From SHAN690 sp023262195 (GTDB taxonomy: Bacteria > Bacteroidota > Bacteroidia > Flavobacteriales_G > Salibacteraceae), in contig JAYQJE010000001.1 in assembly GCA_038142005.1 (NCBI GenBank), forward strand, positions 744,001 to 808,000: 64,000 nt of DNA. The letters run 5' to 3'. Positions 1-9,726 of this stretch are shown here, piece by piece; the stretch's first letter is position 1; every line of letters starts with the position of its first letter. The notes below the pieces were generated by a model. It was given only the letters and a program-made list of their open reading frames with translations. It searched no databases and was not told the origin of the DNA. A program made the position numbers and the translations under genes.

Positions 1-291
1 CGAGCGGTAAACCTAGTGGCCCTAAAGCTTGTAAATAAGCTGGCTGGAGCTTGTTTCGGATTGATCAAAATGGCGCTGATTTTATCTATCATTCTCAACG
101 TGGTTTCGTGGTTTGATCAATTAGTTCCGGTGATGACAAAATCAAAACCAGAAGATAGCTTGCTATTTGAGCCCGTGCTTAAAGCAGCCCCGACCTTGCT
201 ACCGGTACTAACCGAAAGCAATTGGATGGAGAAAACAGAGAAAATAATGACTCCGTTATTTGAAGCGTCAACAGAAACTACGGAAGAATAG
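1..291 (+). CDS. CvpA-family membrane protein, C-terminal part
   Basis: The reading frame is open from base 1, so the gene begins upstream of the window and only about the last 96 residues are here. The pattern LVNKLAGACFGLIKMALILSIILN, interrupted here only for description as a Gly-containing hydrophobic helix at about residues 6-32, followed by a soluble tail, matches the last membrane segment of CvpA/colicin V production family proteins. These are small inner-membrane proteins linked to envelope integrity. The tail ends in an acidic stretch. The gene converges on pgk with only 7 bases between stop codons. Family assignment rests on one membrane segment and tail, so it is good but not certain. 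Confidence 0.65.
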   Translation, partial: RAVNLVALKLVNKLAGACFGLIKMALILSIILNVVSWFDQLVPVMTKSKPEDSLLFEPVLKAAPTLLPVLTESNWMEKTEKIMTPLFEASTETTEE

Positions 292-298
292 AGCTTGT

Positions 299-1485
299 CT
301 ATGCCGACAAGACAGCCACACCAGGAAGCGTTTTTCCTTCTAGGAATTCTAGCATTGCACCACCACCGGTGCTTATAAAACTCATTTTATCAGCAACACC
401 AAACTGCTTGGCCGCAGCCACACTATCGCCACCGCCCACCAATGAGTATGCACCTTTAGAGGTTGCTTGTGCTATCGACAAACCTAAAGACTTTGTTCCT
501 TGCGCGAAATTTGATAGCTCAAATACTCCTGCGGGACCATTCCACAAGATTGTTTTGCTTGATTGAATCACCTCACCATATTCTTGAATGGCCTTAGGCC
601 CAATATCTAGGCCCATCCAACCGGAGGTAATTTGGTCTGATTGTATGATTTTTCGCTCAGCATTATTGTCAAACTTGTTAGCTACAACAGAATCAACGGG
701 CAAATAAATAGCTACACTTTTATCTCTTGCTTGGGACAATATTTTGTTTGCAGTATCAAGAAAATCAAGCTCTACAAGCGAGTTGCCAATTTCTCCGCCC
801 TGAGCTCGAATAAAAGTATATGCCATGCCACCTCCAATAATGAGGTTGTCAATTTTGTCAAGAAGATTGGTAATGACCTCAATCTTGCTACTCACCTTAG
901 CGCCACCGATGATGGCTGTAAATGGATGTTGTGAGCTGTCAAGCACTTTTTGTGCATTTTGTATTTCAGCAGCGAGAAGTTTACCGAAGAGCTTAGTTTG
1001 AAAATATTGCGCCACAATTGCAGTTGAGGCATGTGCCCTATGGGCCGTTCCAAAGGCATCGTTTACATACACATCTCCATGCTTGCTTAGAGCTTCAGCG
1101 AAAGACGCATCACCCTTCTTTTCTTCTTCATAAAACCTTAAATTTTCAAGTAGGAGCACCTCACCCGGCTTTAGCTCCGAACTCATCGTTTGGGCCTCCT
1201 TTGAGATACAATCCTTTGCAAATTTCACGGGTCGCGACAACAAGCTGCTTATGGTTTGTGATAAGTTGTTTAGAGAGAATTTTCTTCGGGTCCGCCCTTA
1301 GGCCGACCCAAATGAGACATGAGCACTACCGATCCACCATCACTGAGTATCTTATTGATGGTAGGGAGCGCAGCCCTTATCCTCGTATCATCACTAACAT
1401 TTAATGAATCATCGAGTGGAACATTAAAATCTACTCGAATCAACGCTATTTTCCCACTAAAGTCAAAACTTTCAACTGTTTTCAT
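299..1485 (-). CDS. pgk: Phosphoglycerate kinase (one frameshift)
   Basis: Cytoplasmic glycolytic enzyme that moves a phosphate between 1,3-bisphosphoglycerate and ADP. The N-terminal domain shows RVDFNVPLDD and SHLGRPKG (substrate loops) and LENLRFYEEE. The C-terminal nucleotide domain shows VGGGDSVAAAKQFG and STGGGAMLEFLEGKTLPG. I start at the ATG at 1485, which gives MKTVESFDFSGKIALIRVDF; the frame also runs upstream to a less likely start. The frame breaks at 1279-1282: the run reads four A on the coding strand where five would give PEEKFSLNNL and join the halves. Restored length is 395 residues, normal for the family. An essential central enzyme is very unlikely to be truly broken, so this looks like a sequence error. 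Confidence 0.95.
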
Positions 1486-1647
1486 TTGAGTATGTAATAA
1501 GGCTGCAAAAATGTGGTTTGAAACCATTGTAACAAACTCTAATGAACCGCTTGAGATTATTACTTAAAAAAACAAAGTTTCATCGACATTGAAATCACAC
1601 TCTTATGTTGATTCCAATTTGCAACTTTGGGCGATTACAAGCATCAT

Positions 1648-2808
1648 ATGGCTTTTTATCAAATTCCGGGGCAAACCAAAATCGTCAACAGTTTTCGACA
1701 GCTTGTGGATGAGTCACGTGTGCCGCATTCGATACTAATCCACGAGCGCCCCGGAGGGTCGGGCCTTGCGATTGCTATTCACTTAGCAAGAATGCTGTTG
1801 TGTGAAAATAGGCAAGGCGGAGACCCTTGTGATGAGTGTCCGCAGTGCGTTAAAACAATGCAACATACGCATCCAGACATGCACTATGTTTTTCCGAATA
1901 ACACAAATTCTAGATTCAAACGGGCAGAGCAGCGTTTTTCAGACAACTTTTATCCAGAGTGGAGAGAGGCGCTGACCCAACACCCCTTTTTAACCCTTGC
2001 AGAATGGTATAAACGCATTGATATTGAGAAAAAGCAAGGATTTATTGGCGATGAAGATGTAACAAGTGTAAGAAAGAAGCTGACGCTCAGGGCGCACGGT
2101 GGGAGGTACCGTGTATTCATCATTTGGCATGCTGAGAAAATGAACCACTCGTTCGCCAATAAAATTCTCAAAAATCTGGAAGAGCCGACAGATAAGACGG
2201 TCTTTATTCTGATTACGAGTACCCCTGCGCTACTGCTCCCAACCATTGTTTCGCGCGTACAGATCTTTAAAGAAGAAATAATTTCCGAAGAAGAGCTCGC
2301 TCATTTTTTAGTAAGGCAGTTTGATGCTTCAGAAAATCAGGCAAGAATTTCTGCAAATAGGTCAGAAGGCAATGTGAGTAAAGCAATCAAGCATGTGTTT
2401 GAAGAAGAAGAACCATGGCTTAAAGAATTTCAAGTTTGGATGAGGCTGGCATACTCTAGAGACCTTGAAGGATTGTTGAAGTGGAGTGATAAAATGTCAA
2501 AAAACACACGTGATGAACAAAAGTATTTCTGTGAAGAAGCGCTTATTATAATTGACCGCTGCTATCGGATGGCATGGCTCAACAGTGAGATAAACTCACA
2601 TGGCGATGAAGCAAAATTTTTCAGAGACTTCTCACCTTTCATCAACATCGCCAATGCTCAAGGCTTTCTGCATCTTTTAGAGGAGGCCACAAAAGACATT
2701 CAAAGCAATTTAAACCAAAAGATTGTTTGGTTTGATTCAAGTATTAAGGCTATTCGATTGATTCATTCTGGAAAGAAAACCGCAGCTCAGAACGAAGAAC
2801 ACAGCTAG
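1648..2808 (+). CDS. holB: DNA polymerase III delta-prime subunit
   Basis: Clamp-loader subunit that with gamma/tau and delta opens the sliding clamp. The first 200 residues have the AAA+ clamp-loader fold: a degenerate P-loop region (ERPGGSGLAIA), a zinc knuckle with CDECPQC preceded by another Cys, and the sensor segment around EEPTDKTVFILITS followed by SRVQ in place of the classic SRC. The lack of a proper Walker A lysine is normal for delta-prime, which does not hydrolyse ATP. I use the ATG at 1648 (MAFYQIPGQ), seven codons inside the longest frame, which would start at TTG 1627. It is divergent from pgk and begins the holB-ricT-gldH-PBP1A run. Confidence 0.87.
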   Translation: MAFYQIPGQTKIVNSFRQLVDESRVPHSILIHERPGGSGLAIAIHLARMLLCENRQGGDPCDECPQCVKTMQHTHPDMHYVFPNNTNSRFKRAEQRFSDNFYPEWREALTQHPFLTLAEWYKRIDIEKKQGFIGDEDVTSVRKKLTLRAHGGRYRVFIIWHAEKMNHSFANKILKNLEEPTDKTVFILITSTPALLLPTIVSRVQIFKEEIISEEELAHFLVRQFDASENQARISANRSEGNVSKAIKHVFEEEEPWLKEFQVWMRLAYSRDLEGLLKWSDKMSKNTRDEQKYFCEEALIIIDRCYRMAWLNSEINSHGDEAKFFRDFSPFINIANAQGFLHLLEEATKDIQSNLNQKIVWFDSSIKAIRLIHSGKKTAAQNEEHS

Positions 2809-2856
2809 ATTGAGGATAATGGAAATAATGGTTAAAACAACTTACGTTTGTGAATA

Positions 2857-4026
2857 ATGGGATGCGGTAATTGCAGTAGCGGAGGGTGTGGAACTACCCC
2901 AAAAGGATGTAAAAACAATGGAAATTGCGGCACAAGTGGTTGCAACAAGCTAGAGGTGTTTGATTGGCTAGCAGGGATGAACCGATCGGCTGGCGACCAA
3001 TACGTAGAGGTGAGGTTTAAAAACACACGGAAAGAATACTTTTTAAACTCTGACAAACTTTCACTTTCCGTTGGTGACGTTGTAGCGGTGGAAACAATGC
3101 CGGGCTATGACGTTGGTATGGTTTCGTTGACAGGTGAGCTGGTAAGGCTGCAGATGAAAAAAAATAAAATTGACCCATCACAAAAGTCAACGCCAAAGGT
3201 CATACGTAAGGCAACCGAAGAGGATATAAATATTTGGAAGGAAGCTCAGCTTCTAGAGAGAGAAACCTTGGTAAAAACTAGGCAAACGATCAGAGAATTA
3301 AACCTTTCAATGAAGCTTAGCGATGTTGAATACCAAGCGGACAAAACACGAGCCACGTTTTACTATATCGCAGAGCAGAGGATAGATTTTCGCCAGCTGA
3401 TAAAGGTATTAGCCGACCGCTTTCGGGTTCGGATTGAGATGCGACAAATCGGCTCTAGACAGGAGGCTGGGCGCGTTGGGGGAATTGGCTCTTGCGGGAG
3501 AGAGCTGTGCTGTAGCACCTGGCTTACTGACTTTCGAACAGTTTCTACTTCAGCCGCACGATACCAACAGCTAAGTATAAACCCGATGAAACTAGCGGGT
3601 CAGTGCGGTAAACTAAAGTGCTGTTTAAACTATGAGCTGGACTCGTACATGGACGCGGTGCAGCACTTTCCAAGCTCCAAGATAAAATTGAAGACTAAAA
3701 AAGGAGTGGCGTTTCATCAAAAGAGCGACATTTTTAAGGGTTTAATGTGGTACTCATACGCATCCGCCCCAAACGAGTTTATTCCTCTCAAAATTGATCG
3801 GGTGAAAGAGGTGATAGCGATTAACGAGAAAGGCAAAGAAGTGGAAGATTTGCTTGGTTTTAGCCACGTTTCCCAACAAACAGCCGAACCGGTTTTCGAG
3901 AATGTTGTGGGACAAGACGATCTAACACGGTTTGATAAGGACAAGAGTAAAAAACCAAAAGGGAAGAAACGAAGAAACAAACGAAGAGATAAGAATAAGC
4001 CGAGTTCAAAACCATCAAAACCATAG
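2857..4026 (+). CDS. ricT: RicT/PSP1-domain protein with Cys-rich N-terminus
   Basis: The PSP1 domain (about residues 95-290) carries the Cys motifs GGIGSCGRELCC and GQCGKLKCCLNYE that are typical of RicT/YaaT, a subunit of the iron-sulfur Ric complex (known from Bacillus) that affects RNase Y and phosphorelay activity. Before it lies a segment starting MGCGNCSSGGCG with about seven Cys in the first 30 residues, usual for Bacteroidota versions and probably another metal or cluster site. The last 40 residues are very rich in Lys and Arg, suggesting nucleic-acid contact. The gene follows holB by 48 bases and gldH starts 8 bases after it. Family assignment is strong; what the protein regulates in Bacteroidota is not known to me. 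Confidence 0.87.
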   Translation: MGCGNCSSGGCGTTPKGCKNNGNCGTSGCNKLEVFDWLAGMNRSAGDQYVEVRFKNTRKEYFLNSDKLSLSVGDVVAVETMPGYDVGMVSLTGELVRLQMKKNKIDPSQKSTPKVIRKATEEDINIWKEAQLLERETLVKTRQTIRELNLSMKLSDVEYQADKTRATFYYIAEQRIDFRQLIKVLADRFRVRIEMRQIGSRQEAGRVGGIGSCGRELCCSTWLTDFRTVSTSAARYQQLSINPMKLAGQCGKLKCCLNYELDSYMDAVQHFPSSKIKLKTKKGVAFHQKSDIFKGLMWYSYASAPNEFIPLKIDRVKEVIAINEKGKEVEDLLGFSHVSQQTAEPVFENVVGQDDLTRFDKDKSKKPKGKKRRNKRRDKNKPSSKPSKP

Positions 4027-4033
4027 TCGAAAA

Positions 4034-4498
4034 GTGACGTTGAGAATTCTGTGCTTTTTATTGTTTGTAATGCTCTATGGTTGTGCCCAACCGGACTTAC
4101 TAAATGAAACAATTCCAGTGGAAAATCAAGCGTGGGAGTATAACGCCACGGCTACTTTTCAAAAGCAGGTTTCCGACATCCAAACTCCATACAACTACTT
4201 CATTCAGGTTAGGCATGGCGGAGACTTCAGATATCAAAACCTCATTGTATTCTTCAAAACCTATAGCCCCAACAACACTTATACAATTGACACGATAGAC
4301 TGCCCACTTGCCTCAAAAGAAGGTCAGTGGTACGGCTCAGGAATAGGAGATATTTTAGACAACCAAGTGTTGTTTAAAATTAATCAGCGGTTCTCACAGA
4401 CTGGTGTGTACAAGTTTGAAATTCAGCACGCAATGAGACCCGACACTATTCACGAAATTTATGACATCGGGTTACGTATTTCGGAAGCAAGTGAATAA
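4034..4498 (+). CDS. gldH: Gliding motility lipoprotein GldH
   Basis: Small lipoprotein needed for gliding in Flavobacterium-type bacteria; there is no ATG at the front. The best start is the GTG at 4034, with a TTG at 4040 as alternative. Either gives a signal peptide (LRILCFLLFVMLYGC) ending in a lipobox Cys, which predicts transfer to the periplasmic face of a membrane. The mature part has WEYN, YNYFIQVRHGGDFRYQNL and the GQWYGSGIGDILDNQVLFK stretch characteristic of GldH. The order holB-ricT-gldH-PBP1A is the arrangement I recall from flavobacterial genomes, which adds weight. Whether this organism glides cannot be judged, because the other gld genes are outside the window. Confidence 0.82.
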   Translation: MTLRILCFLLFVMLYGCAQPDLLNETIPVENQAWEYNATATFQKQVSDIQTPYNYFIQVRHGGDFRYQNLIVFFKTYSPNNTYTIDTIDCPLASKEGQWYGSGIGDILDNQVLFKINQRFSQTGVYKFEIQHAMRPDTIHEIYDIGLRISEASE

Positions 4499-4516
4499 CT
4501 TGCCAACCAGCGTTTT

Positions 4517-6946
4517 ATGAGAAAGTATATCATTTGGTTTTGGCTTCTATTCCTCTTTGGAATAGTGAGCATTGTTTCACTTTTTATAGCTGCTAACTAT
4601 GGGCTATTAGGAAAAATGCCCACCATCGAAGACCTTCAGAATCCAAAAAGCGATTTGGCTAGTGAAGTGTACAGCATCGATGGTAAAGTCCTAGGAAAGT
4701 ATTTCTACAAGAACCGAACGAATGCACGTTTCGAAAACCTCAGCCCCCATCTAATCAGCGCTTTAATTTCAACGGAAGATGAGCGCTTCAAAGATCATCC
4801 AGGAATTGACTTTTTGGGCACCATCAGAGCAATGATTTTTTAGGCTCGAAAGGCGGGGGTAGTACGGTTACCCAGCAATTGGCCAAGATGCTTTTTACAG
4901 AGCATAGGTCAACCAATAAACTCAAGCGGGTAGTTCAAAAGATTAAGGAGTATGTGATTTCAGCTAAACTGGAGCGGTATTACACTAAGGAGGAGATTTT
5001 AGCGATGTATTACAATCGATTTGACTTTGTTAATAATGCCGTTGGAATAAATTCCGCTGCTGCGGTCTATTTTAATACTACCCCAGACTCGCTTGAAATA
5101 CATCAAGCGGCCATGCTCGCTGGAATGGCCAAGAACCCTGCTCTATTTAACCCTGTTCGAAGGCCAGATACGGTATTACATCGCAGAAACGTGGTTTTTG
5201 GTCAAATGCTACGAAATGAAGTTATCACACGAGAAGAATTTGATTCATTGAAGACACTGCCCTTGGATTTGGACTATCAAGTGGTAAATCATAGCGATGG
5301 AACAGCGCCCTATTTTAGAGAGACACTAAGATTGAAGCTGCGTGAAATTCTCAATCAAAAGGAAGAGGGAACGGATGAATATGTAATTGCGAAAGCCAAC
5401 GGTGAGCCTTACAATATTTATTCGGATGGATTGAAAATATATACCACCATTGATAGTCGGATGCAGCAATATGCGGAGTATGCAGTAGAGCGCTACTTGA
5501 AGGAATATCTGCAACCCATGTTCACGAAGCAGCTTAAAAAACGTCAGAATTTTCCGTTTGCTCGATTGTCCGACACTCAAGTTGAGAGCGTGATGAATTC
5601 TGCTCGAAAAAGAACAGAGCGCTACAGAGTGCTTACGGGGAAAGAATGTCACCATTGCCACAGGAGAGGAAGCTATGTTTCTCAACAAACCATCGAAGGA
5701 GTGGATTATTGGGTTTGCAAGGCGGATGAGTGCGGTCTTGATGAAAAATTACGGGTTGTTTCTACAGATTCCGTTGACATCATTTTCAATACACCGAGGT
5801 CAATGAAAGTGTTTAGTTGGCAGGGTACAATAGATACGGTGCTTTCGCCAAATGATTCCATTCGATATTACAAGAGTTTCTTGCAATCAGGGTTAATGAG
5901 CCTTGATCCATACTCAGGCCAAGTAAGAGCATGGGTTGGAGGCATCAACCACCATTATTTTGCTTTTGACCATGTGCAAACAGCCAAACGCCAAGTGGGA
6001 TCCACATTTAAGCCCTTTGTTTACGCTCTTGCTTTGGAGTCAGGCATTGACCCGTGCTACAAGGTTCCAGACATTGAATACTGTTTTCAAAAGGAGGATT
6101 ATGAAATGCAAAAGGATTGGTGCCCAGGAAATTCACATGAGTTTACTGGAGAATTAGCGACCTTGAAATATGGCTTAGCGCAATCTCTAAACAACATCAC
6201 CGCATGGATAATGACTAAGTTTTCTCCAAAGGCTGCGTTAGAATATGCACATAAGTGTGGAATAGAATCTTTTATTGACCCAGTTCCATCGCTTGCATTG
6301 GGCGTAGCCGATTTAAGCGTTTATGAAATGACGGCAGCCTACAGCACTTTCGCCAATAAAGGGGAGACGAATGGATCCAGTTTATTTATTGCGAATTGAA
6401 GACAACACCGGGGCTATTATTTATGAGGCGGAACAAGATGAAAAAGAGGTGATGAGTGAAGAAATTGCTTATCAGATGCTTGATATGATGATGGGAGTGA
6501 CCTCGGGGGAATATGGGCCAAAACATGCGGGAGAATTCTGGAATATGGGCACTGCCATTAGAATGCGCACCTCATGGGACAATGATCGAGATTATGATAA
6601 TATACCTTATAACGTTGAGATTGCTGGAAAAACAGGCACCACGCAAGGCAATTCAGACGGCTGGTTCATGGGTATTGTGCCTGATTTGGTCACAGGAGTT
6701 TGGGTGGGCGCAGAAGATAGAAGCGTGCGCTTTTTAAGAACAAGCGATGGTATGGGAACAAATACGGCATTACCAATATGGTGCTATTACATGAAAAAGG
6801 TATGGGCAAACAAAGATCTCAACATCACCACAAGGCCTTTTGATATACCTGAAAGCCTTAAAAACACTAACTTCGATTGCCGTCATCAATCCAGTGGTAA
6901 CGATCCTTTCAGTAGTGGTGATGTACAAGATCCATTTTCAAATTAG
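4517..6946 (+). CDS. mrcA: Penicillin-binding protein 1A (two frameshifts)
   Basis: Bifunctional peptidoglycan synthase. An N-terminal membrane anchor (about residues 4-26) is followed by the family 51 glycosyltransferase with EDERFKDHPGIDF and GGGSTVTQQLAK. The transpeptidase domain has the active Ser in GSTFKPF (codon 6001), SLN at about 6186 and KTGT at 6629. The frame breaks twice: a T run at 4836-4841 is one short, and around 6362-6372 there is one base too many. Corrected length is about 809 residues, normal for the family. Between the two catalytic domains lies an insert with Cys codons at 5647, 5656, 5716 and 5731 (C-x2-C-x19-C-x4-C), like a zinc ribbon. It follows gldH by 18 bases. 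Confidence 0.92.
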
Positions 6947-6948
6947 AT

Positions 6949-7653
6949 ATGGCATTAAACAAAAAAGTTTCGAGCGCTCAAGACGCAATTAGTGGAATAA
7001 AATCAGGCATGACCATAATGTGTGGCGGGTTTGGTTTATGTGGAATTCCCGAAAACTCAATCGCTGCCATTAAAGCAGAGGGAGTAAAAGACCTAACGTG
7101 TATTTCGAATAATGCGGGCGTGGATGGATTTGGTCTTGGTGTGCTCCTTGAAGGAAGGCAGGTGAAGAAAATGATCTCATCTTATGTGGGTGAGAATGAG
7201 GAGTTTGAGCGACAAATGTTGAGCGGAGAACTACAGGTCGAGCTCATTCCACAAGGAACACTTGCTGAACGATGTCGTGCAGCAGGAGCAGGAATTCCTG
7301 CTTTTTTTACGCCAGCTGGATATGGCACCGAGGTAGCTGAGGGCAAGGAAGTGCGATGGTTTAATAACAAGCCTCACATTCTAGAACATGCCTTTGACGC
7401 ATCGTTTGCTTTTGTAAAAGCTTGGAAAGGAGACACTGCGGGAAACCTCATTTATAACGCAACTGCTAGAAACTTTAATCATGCCATGGCCATGGCGGGG
7501 AAAATAACCGTAGCTGAGGTAGAAGAGCTAGTGCCCGCAGGTGAGCTAGACCCTAATGAAATTCATACCCCAGGAATTTTCGTTCAAAGAGTCTATCAGG
7601 GTGGGGTGTTTGAAAAGAGAATTGAACAACGAACAGTAAGAATAGCCGAGTAA
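6949..7653 (+). CDS. scoA: 3-oxoacid CoA-transferase subunit A
   Basis: Alpha subunit of a succinyl-CoA:3-ketoacid (acetoacetate) CoA-transferase, which moves CoA from succinyl-CoA to acetoacetate and so feeds ketone bodies or branched-chain amino acid breakdown products into the TCA cycle. Family marks are the Gly-rich segment MCGGFGLCGIPEN near residues 24-36, SNNAGVDGFGLG, SSYVGENEEF, and the lower half LIPQGTLAERCRAAGAGIPAF. The length of 234 residues is typical. It starts 2 bases after the PBP1A stop and one base separates it from subunit B, so the two subunits are surely co-transcribed. It could act on a related 3-oxoacid; the sequence does not settle the exact substrate. Confidence 0.92.
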   Translation: MALNKKVSSAQDAISGIKSGMTIMCGGFGLCGIPENSIAAIKAEGVKDLTCISNNAGVDGFGLGVLLEGRQVKKMISSYVGENEEFERQMLSGELQVELIPQGTLAERCRAAGAGIPAFFTPAGYGTEVAEGKEVRWFNNKPHILEHAFDASFAFVKAWKGDTAGNLIYNATARNFNHAMAMAGKITVAEVEELVPAGELDPNEIHTPGIFVQRVYQGGVFEKRIEQRTVRIAE

Positions 7654-7654
7654 C

Positions 7655-8314
7655 ATGAGTCTTGATAAAAACGGAATAGCACAGCGAATTGCTCAAGAGC
7701 TGAAAGATGGATATTATGTGAATTTAGGTATTGGCATTCCTACGCTGGTGGCCAATTATATTCCAGAGGGTATTGAGGTTGAGTTTCAGTCTGAGAATGG
7801 AATGCTCGGCATGGGGCCCTTTCCCATAGAAGGTTCTGAAGATCCAGACTTGATTAACGCAGGTAAACAAACAATAACGGCTCTGGCAGGCGCAGTGTAT
7901 TTCGATTCTTCCACAAGCTTTGCTATGATACGCGGACGACATGTTCAGCTGACGGTTTTGGGCGCAATGGAGGTTAGCGATCAAGGCGATATTGCGAATT
8001 GGAAGATTCCCGGTTACATGGTTAAAGGCATGGGTGGGGCCATGGATTTAGTTGCAAGCGCAGAAAACATTATTGTGGCCATGATGCACACCAATAAAAA
8101 AGGGGAGTCAAAGCTTCTTCGACAGTGCACACTACCATTGACAGGAACAAAATGCGTGACTAAAATCGTAACCAACTTAGCGGTGCTCGAGGTGACCGAT
8201 GGCGGATTTAGGCTTTTAGAGTGCGCTCCAGGGGTTACGGTTGATGAAATAAAAGCTGCCACTGAAGGTAGATTGATCGTGAATGGAGACATTCCTGAAA
8301 TGAATCTACCCTAA
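7655..8314 (+). CDS. scoB: 3-oxoacid CoA-transferase subunit B
   Basis: Beta subunit and catalytic partner of the preceding gene. The active-site Glu lies in the SENGMLGMGPFP motif at about residues 47-58, where the covalent glutamyl-CoA intermediate forms in this family. The N-terminal VNLGIGIPTLVANYIPEG and the later GGAMDLV and LTGTKCVTKIVTNLAV are standard for the beta subunit. It is 219 residues, normal length. It begins one base after subunit A and is followed 6 bases later by an SDR-family gene, so the three form a likely operon. No frame damage is seen in either subunit. Confidence 0.92.
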   Translation: MSLDKNGIAQRIAQELKDGYYVNLGIGIPTLVANYIPEGIEVEFQSENGMLGMGPFPIEGSEDPDLINAGKQTITALAGAVYFDSSTSFAMIRGRHVQLTVLGAMEVSDQGDIANWKIPGYMVKGMGGAMDLVASAENIIVAMMHTNKKGESKLLRQCTLPLTGTKCVTKIVTNLAVLEVTDGGFRLLECAPGVTVDEIKAATEGRLIVNGDIPEMNLP

Positions 8315-8320
8315 GAGGAA

Positions 8321-9310
8321 ATGATCTTAGTAACTGGGGCTTCAGGGATAGTCGGTTCTCAAATTTTACAACAATTACTTAATCAAGGCGAGCGGGTTAG
8401 AATCTTAATGCGTTCGGATGCAAGTCTCGTGATTGATCGAGTGTTGAAAGACGTAAATGCTGGGCGTGACAGAATTGAATGGATTCAAGGCGACCTGCTC
8501 GACCCTGTTTCGATAAGCAAAGCAGTTGAGGGTTGTAGCGTTGTCTATCACTGCGCTGCGCTCGTCTCGTTTGATCAGAAAAAGGCCATAGATATGCAGT
8601 TTGTCAATGTAAAAGGCACAGCAAACATCGTAGACAGTTGCCTTAAACACAAGGTGGATACACTCTGCTATATAAGCTCAACAGCGGCCATAGGTGACGA
8701 AAAAATCAATGGCAAACTGAGCGAAGAAAGCAAGTGGACTACAGATAAAGGTAGGTCTGCATATAGTCTCAGCAAGCGATCAGCAGAGTTTCAGGTGTGG
8801 CGAGGAAGGGAAGAGGGTTTGAATGCCGTGATCTTGAATCCGGCAGTGGTGATTGGTTCTGGAAACTGGGGCCAGAGCAGTACAACTTTAATTACCTCTT
8901 GCAAAAAAGGGATGCTCTTTTATCCGCCTGGTGGCAATGGTTTTGTGTCTGCAAGTGATGTCGCCAAATTCGCAATAGCATCAGTAGAACAAAAAAGATT
9001 TGACGGTCAATATCTATTGGTGTCAGAAAGCCTTTCGTTCAAAAGCCTTTTCACATTAATCACGAAAAAATTTGGGTCACAACAACCAAAGATTAAGGTG
9101 CCCAATTATTTACTTCGGATGGCACAAGGGTTCATGCAATTTGTAGAGTCGTTAGGCTTGAACATTTTTTCTCTTTCCTCCGAAAATATAAGCTCAGCGA
9201 GGCGCACAGTAGTTTATAGCAATGAACGCGCTCTGGGCACGGGGTTTATATTTCAATCAATAGAAGAGGCCGTGCAAAACGCGGTGACTCAATACTTAGA
9301 TGAACACTAG
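8321..9310 (+). CDS. NAD(P)-dependent epimerase/dehydratase (extended SDR)
   Basis: The extended short-chain dehydrogenase/reductase fold is clear: the nucleotide-binding motif TGASGIVGS at residues 5-13, an acidic patch after the second strand, HCAALVSF (the NAAxV-like region), STAAIG and the catalytic YSLSK at about residues 147-151. These enzymes oxidise, reduce, epimerise or dehydrate nucleotide sugars, sterols or flavonoid-like alcohols with NAD(P). The C-terminal half that sets substrate choice is not one I recognise. It follows scoB by 6 bases, suggesting co-transcription with ketoacid metabolism, and its stop overlaps by four bases the stop of the convergent gene at 9307. Confidence 0.8.
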   Translation: MILVTGASGIVGSQILQQLLNQGERVRILMRSDASLVIDRVLKDVNAGRDRIEWIQGDLLDPVSISKAVEGCSVVYHCAALVSFDQKKAIDMQFVNVKGTANIVDSCLKHKVDTLCYISSTAAIGDEKINGKLSEESKWTTDKGRSAYSLSKRSAEFQVWRGREEGLNAVILNPAVVIGSGNWGQSSTTLITSCKKGMLFYPPGGNGFVSASDVAKFAIASVEQKRFDGQYLLVSESLSFKSLFTLITKKFGSQQPKIKVPNYLLRMAQGFMQFVESLGLNIFSLSSENISSARRTVVYSNERALGTGFIFQSIEEAVQNAVTQYLDEH

Positions 9311-9726
9311 CCTTCTTTATTTCGGGCTTCAAGCTTTTCTAGAGAGATCTTAGGTTCGATGCGTGCCGAATCTACACCAGTGGCTTTTAGTTCAGCCATG
9401 CGAGCACTAAGCAATTCCATTGCTGTTTGGTGCAGCTTAATCATATCCCTATAGTCTTCGAGATAGTATTGCATGCTTGTATCAAACTTTGCCTGTGTGA
9501 TGTTGAAACTATCATACAGTTGCTTTTGGTCTATCTTGACAAAGTCGGTGAGCCTCTTTTTGCGCACCTCTCGGTCTTGAGAAATGGTGTTGAGCACGTA
9601 ATGCTCCGCAATTAGGATAGCCATGGAGTCTTCAGAAATCACATATGATGGACGCTCTCGGGTAGGCTCCTCAGTATTTGAACAGCCAAGAACCATAAGA
9701 ATTAGAGCAAAACCTAAAATTCTCAT
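9307..9726 (-). CDS. DUF4296 lipoprotein
   Basis: Small predicted lipoprotein: signal peptide RILGFALILMVLGC ends in a lipobox Cys at about residue 15, followed by a charged, mostly helical mature part. The pattern MAILIAEHYVLNT early on and FDTSMQYYLEDYRDM later resembles the Bacteroidota family DUF4296, whose role is unknown. Its ATG overlaps the corrected pyrC stop by the four bases ATGA, so it is the last gene of the glycosyltransferase-pyrC-DUF4296 operon. I know of similar placement next to dihydroorotase in other Bacteroidota, which suggests a conserved but unexplained link. Confidence 0.72.
   Translation of the reverse strand: MRILGFALILMVLGCSNTEEPTRERPSYVISEDSMAILIAEHYVLNTISQDREVRKKRLTDFVKIDQKQLYDSFNITQAKFDTSMQYYLEDYRDMIKLHQTAMELLSARMAELKATGVDSARIEPKISLEKLEARNKEG

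Noticed and set aside
641..934. Plus-strand open frame antisense to pgk
   Set aside because: It lies wholly inside pgk, has no domain pattern and looks like a shadow frame.
299..1527. pgk as a pseudogene or two separate genes
   Set aside because: The two frames are consecutive parts of one phosphoglycerate kinase and one added base restores normal length; an essential enzyme.
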